From Apis mellifera (lineage: Eukaryota > Arthropoda > Insecta > Hymenoptera > Apidae), in NCBI RefSeq assembly GCF_003254395.2, contig NC_037646.1, positions 1,612,001 to 1,676,000 on the forward strand: a DNA stretch of 64,000 bases, given 5' to 3'. This document shows, in pieces, positions 14,500 to 27,673 of this stretch (position 1 is its first letter; each line of letters starts with the position of its first letter). Under the pieces are notes generated by a model that was not told the DNA's origin, searched no databases, and saw only the letters and a list, made by a program, of their open reading frames with translations. Position numbers and translations under genes: made by a program.

Positions 14500-15220
14500 T
14501 TATTCCAATGAATTTAACATCAAGAGCTGTTTCAATACTTTCGTTTGACTAGTTTCCCTTATTTCTCCTGCTAAAAACATTTCATCTACAACTGTATATA
14601 CCTATAAGAAATTTTTATTAAAGAGAATTATAAAATTATGAAATTATATTATAATATATATTTATATTATATTACCTTATAAAAATTAAACACAAGATCC
14701 AATTCACACACATTATGGAAGTATTCATTTAATACTTCAACAAAGTTATGTATTGCTTCTAGATAGCAGAGATTATTATCATTAACATCAACACAAATAC
14801 AAAAATATAAACCAGCATATCTTCTATATACAATCTTGAAATTACGAAACTAAAATATAACCAATTTAACAATTAACAAGTATTAAATAATATAATAATA
14901 AATTATATATAAAATTTACCTCTACAAAGTTTGTATGCTTAGCATCTCGTACAGTTACTACTGCATGAACTTCTTCTATTAATTTTTGTTTTTCATCGTC
15001 ATCAAAATTCATATACCATTTTGCTAATCTTGTTTTTCCAGCTCTATTTTGAATAAGGATGAAACGGATCTGTACATTATTTCGTTATTTTTAAAATTTA
15101 TTTTGTTTAATTTCGTAAAAATATAATTTTTACTACTATAAAAAAAATTATAATTTTAACTATTATGATAACGAAAATAAATATATTAAAAATACTTAAT
15201 ACTTAATAATTACTTGCCAT
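14500..15220 (-). CDS. AP-2sigma: AP-2 complex subunit sigma
   Basis: Small subunit of the AP-2 clathrin adaptor, which selects dileucine-type cargo at the plasma membrane for endocytosis. The assembled protein is 142 residues, exactly the size of animal AP2S1, and nearly identical to it: IRFILIQNRAGKTRLAKWYM at the start, DDDEKQKLIEEVHAVV, YRRYAGLYFCICVDVNDNNL, and an end of LKQLLMLNSLE. Exons: 15218-15220 (the ATG alone), 14920-15069, 14676-14849, 14500-14601. The first intron must use a GC donor (ATG/GCAAGTAATT), because the downstream GT of GTAATT would shift the conserved frame; its acceptor is GTACAG at 15070-15071. Confidence 0.96.
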
Positions 15221-15518
15221 GATTAATTTAACTTTATATGTTAAGTAACACTACAATTGATGTACTTGACAACGGACGATCAACAAGAATACAAAGAAGT
15301 GACATTTGTTACCGCCCCTGACTTAAACAAATTGTGAATTAAATCGTTCTAATATCTAAAATATATATATCTAAAAATTTAATAAAGTAATTTGGATATT
15401 TCTATAATTGTAAAAAGTCTATAAAAAAATTTTTATGAAAATAAAATATAAAATTTTTGCAAAAATAAATGCTTATTCTTTAATAATCATTATCGTAATA
15501 TTGGCTGCACAAAACAAA
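15221..15518. promoter_or_regulatory. Divergent promoter spacer, AP-2 sigma / CFAP44
   Basis: A 298-base gap between two head-to-head genes, with a less AT-rich patch at about 15255-15335. It presumably holds both transcription starts; no specific core element is clear. Confidence 0.35.
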
Positions 15519-17803
15519 ATGGCTAACGGTGGCAAATTTGAAAATGATGAAACTTTGAGAGAAAATGATGAAGAGTTGAAAGAAAAAAAGAAAGAAAAAG
15601 TAGAAGAAGAAGAAGAAGAAGAAAAAGAAGAAGAAGAAGAAGAAGAAGATATAAATGCAGAAAAAGAAGAAATATTTGATGTGACGGATGAAAAACATTC
15701 GTTTATAGCTTGGAAACCTCAAGATGGAACTATAATTGAAAATATTTTAGAATTTTTGTATCCTTATTTTTCTTTTATTAGATTTCTATTTTTATTATTT
15801 TATATGTTATATTTCTTAATATGTATATTAGTTATTCATATGCATATGATTGTCGAAAATATTTCAATCTTTGCGTAGTTGATCCAAATACTATTGCTTT
15901 TGCTGCTGGCAATTTAATTCAATTTTTTAATGTGGAAGAAAATAAAATTTGGTTTAAATTAGGTTCTATAGGAACTGGTATTGGGCATATATCAGTAAAT
16001 ATTGTATTTTCAATTAAAATTAAGATCATTATAAATTTAAAAAGTTTTTTATAAAATTATTTAAATTATTTAAAAAAAATATTATATCTTTTCCTTATAG
16101 AAAAACCCTATTTTTGAACATATTGCTATTGGAGCAAATGGTAAAAATCCTGTGATAAATATTCTTGATTGGCCTCATATGACAACTATAATTGTTTTAA
16201 AAGGAGGAACAACTAAACGTTATCTTCATTTATCATATAGGTTTATATTTAATAATAATTAATTTAATAATAGTTTTAAATAAATATATATTTATTCATT
16301 TAAATATATATTTAATATTAAAAATATTATTTCATATCATATCTTAATTATATATATATATATATATAATTAAGATATGATATGAAATAATATTTTTTAT
16401 AGTCCAGATGGTTTATTATTGGCATCACAAGGTGGTGAGCCTGATTATTACATTTCCCTTTGGAATTGGAAAGAGTCAAAAATTGTTTTGCAATGTAAAT
16501 CTTATGTTCAAAATATATATAATGTTACTTTTTCTAAATTCATTCCTGGCCAATTAACATCAAGTGGTATAGGACATATTAAATTTTGGAAAATGTCTAA
16601 AACTTTTACTGGATTAAAACTTAAAGGTGAAATTGGTAAATTCGGAAGTACAGAAATCTCTGATATTATAGCAATTTATCCCATGCCAAATGAAACTGTA
16701 AGAAAACATTAAATTAAATTAATATAAAAAAAAATAATTTACAATGTATATATTACAACATGATAAAAGTTTATAACTATATATTTTAAGTAAATTTTTT
16801 AGGTGATTTCTGGATGTGAATGGGGTAATATTCTTTTATGGGATGAAAGTTTAATTAAACTTGAAGCATGTAGAAAAAATAAAGAAACAGCACATACTGG
16901 TTTTATCACTCAATTTGAATTTATTAATCAAGAATTGATATCAGTTGGTAATAACGCATACAAAAATTCACGCAATTAGTATGCAATTATTATAAAAACG
17001 GGAAAAAAAAAGAAAATATAATTTTTAATTTAGGATCTGATGGATGGATACGATTTTGGTTTTATGAAACCATAGATCATGCTGATCTTGCTGATGATGA
17101 ACAATTTCTTGAAATTCAACCAATTTATGAATTTGAAATTGCAGAAAATGAAGAAAATGCAATGCTTATAAGTATACAAAAACAGGAGCCAGATAATTTT
17201 GATAAAACAACTTGGTATGCCCAAGTAAGTATAGTGTAATCATACATATATAAAACATAATATAAATATTGAAAAAAATATTTAATAGGATGGAAATGGA
17301 GGTCTATGGTTACTTGATCTTTGTACTCTTAAAAAAAAAACTATACAAAAGAAAATTTTTATATGTCATGCTGGTCCTGTTGTTGATATGGATATAGCAG
17401 ATTGGGGACCTTTTGTAGCAACATTTGATAAAAATGGCAATTTGCATATTTATAATTATATAGAAAAAACATTAAATTTAATTTACAAATTTCATAATAC
17501 TGGTAGTCAGATTATTTGGCTTCCATGTAATGTAAATATTTCTTTTTTTTTATTTTCTTTGAATAATTTTAATAATTTTAATTATTTTATTAAAATTGAA
17601 AAAACTTTTATTAGATTGAAAAAACAGGTTCAACACTTATATGTGCTTTTGAAAATGGTATTATTAGAATGATTACATTAGATACTACAAAGATTGAAAA
17701 CAAAAATGAGAAAAATCATGTAAAATTAATTCAAGTTTTAAGACCACATTCAATGCCAATTACTGTAATGTCTTTAAATACATCTAATAGGTATATTATA
17801 AGT

Positions 17804-17855
<52 letters not shown>

Positions 17856-20800
17856 ATTTTATTATTATTAATATGTAATATTATTTCTAGTTTATTAGTA
17901 ACAGGTAGTGATGATGCTACTATTTTTGTATTTAATATTCATACTCCCAATAATTATCCTACAATTGTACCTATTGGTTATGTGAAACTTCCATCTTCTG
18001 TTACTTGTATGGCATGGAATCCTTATGAAGTAAATACAATTATTTGAACTAAAAAAAAAAATATAAATAATAATTTTAATTAATACAAATAGGAAGCTGT
18101 TTTGTTAATTGGATGTTTGAAAGGAGATTGTGTGGAAGTAAAATTACCTATAACACCTCAATCATATACAACAACTTCTTATGAGTTAATTAAATGTAAA
18201 CCAGTATCATTTAAATTTGAATCAGTAAAATCTATGATAGAAAGAGAGGCTATAAGAAAAAAATATGAAGAAGAAAGGGAAGAAAGATTAAAAGAAAGAA
18301 GAAAAAAAATGGAAGAATTAATTGCTGAAAGTCCTCACATTGTAATTGATGAAGAAACATTTCTTAGTAAATACTTATTTTTAATTCTTATATATGTATA
18401 TTCAATTTAAATTAAATATATTAATAATTCAATTTAAATTGTATGCTGTAACAATTTTTATGTATTTCATTTTTTTTAGTGGAAGTTGATGAAAAAGAAA
18501 TGATTCTTCCAGAAATTTATATTCCAGAAATTCCAAATAAAATTTTAATAGCACAATATGGTATAAATGGAAATATATGGTTATTTATGGCTGGTTTTGA
18601 TGCAGGATATGTTTATGAATATCCACGTCCATTATCAGTAAAACCAAAAGATATTAAACTAATTAGACCTAAAATAATTGAATATGCAAAAGATATAGAA
18701 ATGCATAATTTTCTTTTTCAGTAAGAATATTTAAAAGTATTTTTGAAAAAAAAATATGTAAAATAATAATTTATATTTTTTTTTAGGAAAAACAAGAAAT
18801 ATTTATATTTGGGAACACAATATGGACAAATTTATGTAATTAAGATAAAGCAAGAAGATCCATTAAATTTTTCAGACTGTTGGATTTTGCAAACACATGA
18901 TCATTATAATGGACATATATCTAAAATTTTATTAAGTTATAATAAAGAAATGTTGCTAACATGTGGCCATGATGGAAATATATTTTCATTCTCAATCAAT
19001 GATATATCAGATGAAAAATATGAAATTCCAAAATTAGAGTATTTTCTTTTTGTGGTATATTATATAGTTTTCTAATCAATATTTTGGTAAAATTGAATTT
19101 GATATTTATAATTATTATTTGTAAATATATTTATAAATATTTATAATTATATATAGCCTAAAATTGTTGAAGATATTGAAGATGTTGATTATCCAACTTT
19201 AGAAGAAGTAATTACTCGAATAGAACAAAATAGGATTATTTCTGTTGCGGAGGAAAAAAAGAAACATATTCTTGACATTGTACGTAATTTAGCAGAAGAA
19301 TTCACTAAAATTACTACAAGGTATATATTTTTCTTAATTTTTTAAGTATAAAATCAATGAGTATTATTTAGTTTTATTAATCTTATTATTATTATTATTA
19401 TCATATTCTTGATTCCATCAGTTCTCATATTTTTAGGATATGAAATAAACTAATTTTTGTGGCATTTTCTAATTAATAAATTTTTTATGTACTACATACA
19501 AAGGAACAATTTTTATATTATATTGTAATATTTACTAGAAATTGTTTTGATGAATCTAAATTCTGATAATTAATAGCAATAATATAATATAAATCTGTTT
19601 TTATATTCTTTTTAATTTTATTGTTAATTTTCTGATATTTTCTTATTTTTTTGAATTTTGAAATTATTTGTAAAGATTATATTTATCAATTTTATATTAT
19701 AAAATATAAAAATTATATTTACATTAGATAAAACATGATAAAATTAAAATAAAACAACATGATAGTTTATGATGATAGAGATATCTCATTTCATCTAATG
19801 TAAATTATTTATAATTTAATAAATAAACTTTAATCGATATTTTTATATCAACTTTTATATTTTTGTAAAACTAATTCTTCAAAAATATCATGAATACATT
19901 ATATCATGAATATATTAATTCTCTATATATAAGAAATTAGTGATTAGTAATTATATTGGATTATATTATATAAATATTATATAAATAATATAATATAATA
20001 TATTACATAGTAATATTTATTATGTAATATTTCTTTGCCCATATTTTTTTTTTATTTTATTATTACTGATTATTTGATTATATGCTTTAATTATTGCTTG
20101 ATGTAGCATTGTAATTTTATTATAAATATAATTTCTCAAATTTTTTATTTGTTTCTTGTTTAATGTATAATTATATGTATTATATCTGTTAATTTTTTTG
20201 TTTTTTAACTTATTATTATTATAATTATTTATTATTATCATTATTATTATAATTAAACTCTGTGATTGTTTTTTTTTTAATTTAGAAATAAATCTCTTCT
20301 AAAATCGCAACAAATATTACAATTTGATTTGGATCCAAGAATAGTAGAAGATTTAGAACAGCAATTGAAAACACAAATAATCTTAACACAACAAAAATTA
20401 GAATTTGAAGTAGAAAAAAATAAATTACAATTAGAAAAGCTTATGAATCATTTTATTATGCCTATCACTTGTTTACCTTTTGCAGTTTATGGAATATTGT
20501 AAGTATTTTTTTTAAATTGTTATAAAATCAACATTCTTATAAAAAATTATACCAATTAAAATTAATAAAATTAGGAATGAAAATAAAGCAGTGTATTCTG
20601 TAAGAGAATTAAAATTAGATACTGATAAAATTTTAAAATGTATGAAATTGATGAAGCAAGAAGAACGACAAAAAACAGACAGGTATATCTATATTTTTCT
20701 GTTATATAAATTCATACTATATTTCTTAATTTTTAATTATCTTCTAAGAAATAGATTTCTTGCAAAAATTGGATAATAATATATTATGGGAAAAAGCAAT

Positions 20801-23800
20801 TTTGTATGTTCTTTACTATTAATAATAATAATATTAATAATTATATTTATATGATCTATTTTTAATTGAATAATTTTTTGTAATACAAATGATTTAACAA
20901 TATTTTTCTCTTTTTATATGTATATTCTTAAATTACAGAATAATAAAAGAACACATTGAGGAAGAAAAACGTGAGGTAGAAGAAAGAGAAATACAATATG
21001 TAGGACTCTTAGGTGAAGATTTTAGTGATTTAACATCAGGATTAGGATTACAAATTAATCAAATATTTTCAAAATATAAGGAGAAAAAAATTAGATTAAT
21101 GGAACGGCAAAAAGAAGTAAATAAATTGAAATAAAAAAAATTATGTTAAAAATAATATCTATTATTTTTTTAAAAGTATATTATATATACAGTGGCAAAA
21201 ATTATATAGAAAAAAGCCAAATTTGATTAAAGGTCGCTTAAAAGATACAGTTTTTCTTGAAGAGGCTAAACAAACCATTGGTGAATATAATTTAAAAGTG
21301 GATGTAGATTTTAGCTTGACAAGAAAAAGAGAAACTGCAGCTATAAAATTTAAACAACTTATGGATTGTAGAAATAAGGTAAAAATGATAAAGAATTCAA
21401 TATTAAAATAATTTTAAAAATAATTATTTTTCTTAATTTATAGCTTCATAATTTACGAGAGAATTTCAATTTGAAGTTGAAAGCAATTGCATTAAAAAAA
21501 CAAAAAATGCAAGAAGAATTTGGTAAACTAATAGAAACTCTTAAAAAAATTCATATAGAAATTCCATTGAAAAATGTAAAACCTTTACCATATCCACCAA
21601 AAGTGAATCTTGATATTGAATTTCCTGAACACAATCTTGAGGTTAATTATATTTAATTAATAATTAAACATAATTTAATATATAAAATTATATAAGATTA
21701 TTTTTTATAATTTTATAATAATCATTATAGCTTGAAAAATATATATCTATGTCAGAAATGATGCAACAAGTAAAACGCGAAAAACAATCATTGATTGTAG
21801 ATCAATTAATAGATTATTCTGATTTAGAATATGAAGTATTATATTGTGATGACAAAAATATTCATGAAGAACAAGATCTTCTTCATTCTCTTATTTCTTC
21901 TTCAACAATAAAAATAAGAGATCAATCATCTATAGCATATGATTTAATTAAAAATCTTAACGTAAGTGATTCTGTTCAAACTAGTTGGGAACGTGAAATG
22001 AAACGTTCTCGAATGTGGCGAAAAATATATGAACAAGATTGTATTTTACAATATATCAATATTGAATATAAACAATTGGAGAATGAATTAGATGAGTTAG
22101 AAAAATATAGATTAGATGTTATATATCAAAGTATATATATGAATCTGAATTTGTTAACTTTATATGAAGAATTTATTATTTTAAGAGAATCTGAAACAAT
22201 GGAACATTTACTTGAAGAAAAAGTTACTCAGAAATCAAATGAACATACTACACTGGTGTTAAAGGTTATTATTCTTCTATAATAAAAAAATTAACTTTAA
22301 ATCATATTTTTATTTATTAATAGTATTATATTAATATACAATAGATGCAAGGTACAAATATTAATATTACTACACGAGAAGAAGAAATTCGAAAATTGCA
22401 TATAAAAATTAAAGATATTGCTACTGAATTTGCAAAAACTACAGTTGATAGTAAATTTCATAATTTTCTTCAAAAAATATTTAAAAAAAAATATACAATA
22501 AAAAAAGCAAATGGTATTAAATTCTATTATATTTTATTCTATTATATCTTTCATTATGAATATATTTTTAATTAAATTTAATGATATAATTTTATTAGTT
22601 ATTAAAGAATAGTTAATTATATTAAAATTATAATTTTTAGCTTCTTTAGATTCAGTTACAGAATCAACAGAAACTACTGATGAAGAAACAGATGACACTA
22701 TAGATTCTGAAGCTGAATATGTTCCATTTGATGAAAACATATGTCCAGTGGGATGTGATATACAATTATATGAAATGGCATTTGCTATGAGAGAAAAACG
22801 ATATGCATATGAATTTCAAATCAGAGAAGAACAAAAAGAAATTGAACTTTTGCAAAAAGAATTGGATACTGATACAAAATATTTAAAAATTGTTGAAAAT
22901 AGTTTAAAAAGTAATCAGGAAGAATTGGAAAAATTTATGGTATTTTCAAACATATTTGAATATATTTTCAAAGATATCTTATCATATATAATTTATAAAA
23001 TATGCATTTTATTTTTTATTTATTATAGTTGGATAAACAAAAAAAATTAAATGAAATTAATGTAACAGTTATATTAAAACTTCATCAGTTACAGCATATA
23101 TTAGATTCTGGATCTATTGCAAACATTGAAGATTGTATAGTTTTTAATAAAAAAAAATTATCAAATTTATATGCTAGAGTAGGAGAATTACAAGAGGAAA
23201 CATACAACTTAGAAGAAACACGCAAGTACAATAAAAAAAATAAAATAAAATAGAAAAATTTGTAAAAGAAAATTTATGATTTATTATAGAAAAAATGAAA
23301 TACATTTAAAACGAATAAAATTGGACCTAAAATATATGAAAGCTCAAAACAAAAAATTAAAAGAAGAAATCAAAGAAAAGATGATACAAAAATTTGGTTG
23401 TAAAGTATCTTTGATTGAACTTTATGAAATTATTTTACAAAGATTAATTTATGATACTAAAATTGATGTACGAAAAATTATGAAGAATTTTACTAAGGAT
23501 ATAGAAAGTAAATTTTATAATGTATATTATTATATTGTTTATTATAATGTTTATATACATAAATAATTTTATAAAATTATTTTAATGAAAACATATACAC
23601 TTCTATTATTATAATCTTTCAGATACAAAATGGAAATATAAGGAAAGTTTAATTACCTTAGAAAATTTAATTCAGTATAATACTGAAAAATTAAGTTTTT
23701 TAACAATATTAGAAAAAGAAAACTTCAAACTTAAAAAAATTTTGAAACAAACTTTAATTTCAGAAGTAAAATATTTTATTAAATCTGCTTATTCATATAT

Positions 23801-24899
23801 AATGTGGACTACTTAATATGATTATTATTTATTTTTATTATTAATTAATCAAAATTTTTTTACTATAAATAATAAATTACTTATTATAAATAATTTCAAA
23901 AAATATTTAAAATAATAATATCATATATTTATATATCTTTTTAAATTTTCAAATTCACTTTTATATATAATCTTATATATAATAATATTTTCATTTATTA
24001 ACAAAATGAATTAATTCAATAAATTTAAAAACTTTTTTTTAAGTAAAAAAGAAGAATTATAGAGATATAGAAAAAAATTGATATAGAAAAAAATTAAAGA
24101 TGATCTTGAAAATTTATTTACAAAAATATACAAAATAAATCAAATTATCTTGAATTTCATTATCTTCTTCAAAATTTTAACATTTATAATAACAAATTTA
24201 TTAATATATTAATAATGAGAATAATTAATGTAATTTCATTAAATAGTCCATCTAGTAAAACTTTATTGAAGAACCAAAAATTTTTTTATTTATATTAAAA
24301 ATTATTATTAAATATTTAATTAATATTAAAAATTATTTATGTTTAAAAGAGCTTATATTAGCTTATTATATAATTTTGAAGTTATATTAATTTTATTTAC
24401 AATTTGTCCAACAATAATTGCAAACAAGTAATTTCGACAAGAATTAATTTTTAGAATTATTTTGCAAAATTTATGATTTTAAATATTGATTTTTTTAACA
24501 ATATAATTTACTAAAAAAGAGATTATTAATAATATATTTATTAACTATTAATATTTTTAAATACTTATAATGATTGTTTGAATTTAAAAGCTGTTTTTGA
24601 ATTTTATTTGTCAAATACTATGAAGAAATACAAAAATAAACAAATTTTTAGTTTTTCATAATAAAGTTTTAGCATCATTAATTCTTGATCAATTAGAAAT
24701 TATATTAAATAATCAATATTTTTTTTTACAGAAGGATATGTTAGAAATAGAACTTGAACATAAGACTGACTTAATTACACTTGAAAATATTCTTCACAAT
24801 CAAATTCAACAAAAACATATTCTACAGAATGATATAGAAAATCTTAAAATTGGATCAAGAAAATTATTCTCAAATTGTTTGAATCAAAATATATCATAA
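15519..24899 (+). CDS. CFAP44: Cilia- and flagella-associated protein 44 (CFAP44/WDR52)
   Basis: Axonemal protein; in other organisms CFAP44 with CFAP43 tethers inner-arm dynein f and is needed for flagellar motility. Twenty-five exons join to 1763 codons including stop (human ~1850 residues): 15519-15757, 15832-15994, 16101-16240, 16403-16697, 16803-16947, 17034-17224, 17289-17531, 17615-17790, 17891-18029, 18093-18366, 18480-18720, 18787-19054, 19157-19320, 20286-20498, 20575-20682, 20939-21116, 21193-21378, 21444-21641, 21731-22264, 22345-22513, 22641-22939, 23029-23225, 23290-23507, 23623-23765, 24732-24899. A Glu-rich head (~residues 25-50) precedes WD40-like blades (GSDGWIRFW, TGSDDATIFVFN, TCGHDGNIFSF), then a long charged coiled-coil half. 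The start MANGGKFEN is preferred over an upstream Met at 15435. The donor of exon 12 is ambiguous. In an insect, expression in sperm and chordotonal neurons is expected. Confidence 0.9.
16320..16397. repeat. Perfect 78-bp palindrome in a CFAP44 intron
   Basis: Two 39-base arms, with no spacer, are exact reverse complements: the left arm starts AAAAATATTATTTCATATCA and the right arm ends with its complement. The right edge is six bases from the 3' splice site at 16403. Confidence 0.97.
17807..17849. repeat. (TA)n microsatellite in CFAP44 intron 8
   Basis: Uninterrupted TA alternation of about 43 bases close to the donor of the exon ending at 17790. Confidence 0.95.
19321..20285 (+). other. 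Long CFAP44 intron
   Basis: A 965-base AT-rich intron, much longer than most others in the gene. It carries a member of the recurrent AT-rich family at about 19785-19925. No other gene is evident. Confidence 0.6.
23766..24731 (+). other. Last CFAP44 intron
   Basis: A 966-base AT-rich intron before the terminal exon (acceptor TTTTTTTACAG). Nothing recognisable was found inside it. Confidence 0.55.
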
Positions 24900-26374
24900 A
24901 AAATTAATTTTAAATAAAAATATTGATTAATTGTATAATGTATCATTTAAAAGTTTTTTTAATATGTAGAAATAAAGTTCTTGATTAAATAAAATTAGAA
25001 ATTGACAAATTTTTTTTGATAAAACTTATTCTTATTAATATTTATAATAAGAAATAATAATAATAATAATTGATATATATTTTATACTTATTTAATGTAA
25101 AATATTAAAATATTAAATATATATTATACGTAATATTGTAATATTGTATTATAATTAAAATATTAAAAATATGTTTGTAATTTATTTTTAAGTTTATAAT
25201 TTTTTCAGATTTTTTATATTTTATAATTATATAATATTTTATATTTTATAATTATATAATATTTAAAATATATTCTTATTTCCATTGATTAATTTATAAT
25301 CTATTTATATTTATATTTAAAATTTTTTTTTATAAATTTTAAAAATAATAGTCTTAATTATTGCAATTAATGGTTTAAAAATTCTATATAAATTTTTAGA
25401 GATTTTATTAATAATATAACGCCATGTTAGATTCTTAATTAATTTGTTTAAAAATAAAAATGGAATTAACCAAATTTGAATTAACTTTCAATCAAATATT
25501 TTCATATAATTTTACATAATATAATTGATGTTATTAATAATTATTTTATTAATAATTATTTATTGATATTATTGATATTATTATAAACATAATTATTTAT
25601 ATTATATATTCATATTTATATATTTATATTATATATAATGAAAAATTATAAATTGTAAATATATTATAAATTTTGATAATTTTTTATCTTTATAAAAGAT
25701 AATTTGAATTTAGCGCGGTTTTGTTCAATTAAATTGTATAAAGAACTAATGTAAAATCATGAAATTCTTTAATAGAAAGATAATTTAGATTTAATACGTG
25801 TTCTTTTTTCTATCATCCAATCAGATTGGGTAAAAATTCAACATGGTTATATATTTTCCAAAAATCCCTAAAAATGAAAAAATTTGCATGTAAATAACTT
25901 TTAGTTATTGAATTTCTATAATTAAAATTGACTTTTTTGAATTTTATATATCAAAATTTATAAAAATATATAAAAAAAATATGTAAAATTTAAATATTTT
26001 AAATTAAAATTTAATTTTTTTATTTAATTGTTGAATTTATTATATTTAGAAAATTGTAAATAATTTTAAAGAAAGTAAATGTTAAAATGATGAAATATTA
26101 ATAACTTATCTATATTCTTTTTAAGCGATTCTAATTACCGTATTATTAATGACATAAGGAAATGCCAACTCTAGCTTAACGTTTAAAAAGTCTATGGTAA
26201 TTTTTAAACTAAGAAGTTGTAAACAAACAAGAATAGAACAATGAATAGAAAATAAAGATAAAAAAGAAGATATAGTAGAAATATAAATTTATTTCTGTGT
26301 AAAGAGTGTATTTATTTATTCTTTCAGAAATTATAAAAATAGAAATTTAAAGTGTTTTTTAAATAAAAAAAAAA
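24900..26374. other. Intergenic region CFAP44-TBP with a probable inverted-end element
   Basis: Co-oriented genes are separated by about 1.5 kb. The stretch holds a two-copy 25-bp tandem repeat at about 25216-25265 and a pair of degenerate inverted arms (about 25366-25437 and 25820-25935). The 150 bases before the TBP ATG are less extreme in composition and probably contain its promoter and 5' UTR. Confidence 0.5.
25216..25265. repeat. Two-copy tandem repeat, ~25-bp unit
   Basis: The unit TATATTTTATAATTATATAA occurs twice in tandem with near-perfect identity. Confidence 0.8.
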
Positions 26375-27673
26375 ATGGATCAAATGTTACCTAGTCCTGG
26401 ATTTAGTATTCCAAGTATAGGTACACCTTTACATCAACCAGAAGAGGATCAACAAATCTTACCTAATGCGTTACAACAGCAGCAACAACAGCAACAGCAA
26501 CAGCAACAACAACAATCACAGCAGCAGCAACAATCACAACAACAATATCAATTACAACAACTACATACCATGAGTCCAAACATACAAAGTGGTATGCTAA
26601 TGATCGGAACACCACAAAAAAATATGCATGCCTATGCAACAACACCTACTTTTGCAACACCACAGAGTCTTATGCAACCTCAAACACCGGTATGACTAAA
26701 TGTAATAGTTTTTAAATTTATTGAATATTATGTTTTATATTATTTGAAAGTTATAATATTATTTATAGCAAAATATGATGTCTCCGTTAGTACAAAATAC
26801 TAATCATATAGCTCCTCCATCTATAGGACCATCTACACCTGGTCCTATGACACCTATGACACCGGCTTCTGCAGATCCAGGAATATTACCTCAACTTCAG
26901 TAAATTAAAAATTATTTTATAATAAAAAATATATCTAATACATTACATATCTAATACATTGATTTTACAGGAATATTGTTTCTACAGTTAATTTAAATTG
27001 CAAATTAGATTTAAAAAAAATAGCTCTTCATGCTAGAAATGCGGAATATAATCCAAAGAGATTTGCTGCAGTTATTATGAGGATAAGAGAACCAAGAACT
27101 ACTGCATTGATATTTAGTAGTGGAAAAATGGTTTGTACTGGAGCAAAGAGTGAAGAAGATTCTCGATTGGCAGCAAGAAAGTATGCTAGAATTATTCAGA
27201 AACTTGGTTTTCCTGTTAGTAAATATTTTACTATAAAATCATTTATTTATTTTTAATTAAAAGATTATAAATTTAATTTATTTTATATAAAGGCAAAATT
27301 TCTTGATTTCAAAATACAAAATATGGTAGGCAGCTGTGATGTGAAATTTCCAATTAGATTAGAAGGTTTAGTACTTACACATGGACAATTCTCCTCATAT
27401 GAACCTGAACTTTTTCCTGGATTAATATATCGTATGGTTAAACCTAGAATCGTTTTACTTATATTTGTTTCAGGAAAAGTAGTGTTAACAGGTTAGTAAT
27501 TACTATATATGTTATATATTTGTATGTGTTATTTTCTTTTTTAAATATACTTATGATTCATTTTTTAAATTATTATTATTCTTATTATTTGAGTAGGAGC
27601 AAAAGTTAGACAAGAGATTTATGAGGCATTTGATAATATCTACCCTATTTTGAAGAGCTTTAAAAAGCAGTGA
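26375..27673 (+). CDS. Tbp: TATA-box-binding protein
   Basis: Core general transcription factor shared by RNA polymerases I, II and III. Exons 26375-26689, 26769-26899, 26971-27214, 27293-27491 and 27597-27673 give 321 residues. The N-terminus (MDQMLPSPGFSIPSIG) runs into a polyglutamine tract encoded by mixed CAG/CAA at about 26472-26550 and a Pro/Thr/Met-rich stretch. The conserved saddle has two imperfect repeats: IVSTVNLNCKLDLKKIALHA with ALIFSSGKMVCTGAKSEEDS, and IQNMVGSCDVKFPIRLEGL with LLIFVSGKVVLTGAKVRQEI, ending ILKSFKKQ. Overlapping AATAAA signals start at 27757. No neighbour suggests a linked function. Confidence 0.98.

Noticed and set aside
15480..15722. Minus-strand frame rich in Phe (antisense of the Glu-rich CFAP44 start)
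   Set aside because: It is the complement of a GAA repeat; poly-Phe has no family support and the plus frame joins cleanly to downstream WD-repeat exons.
20020..20241. Minus-strand Asn/Lys-rich frame
   Set aside because: Lies in a CFAP44 intron and reflects ATT/AAT simple sequence.
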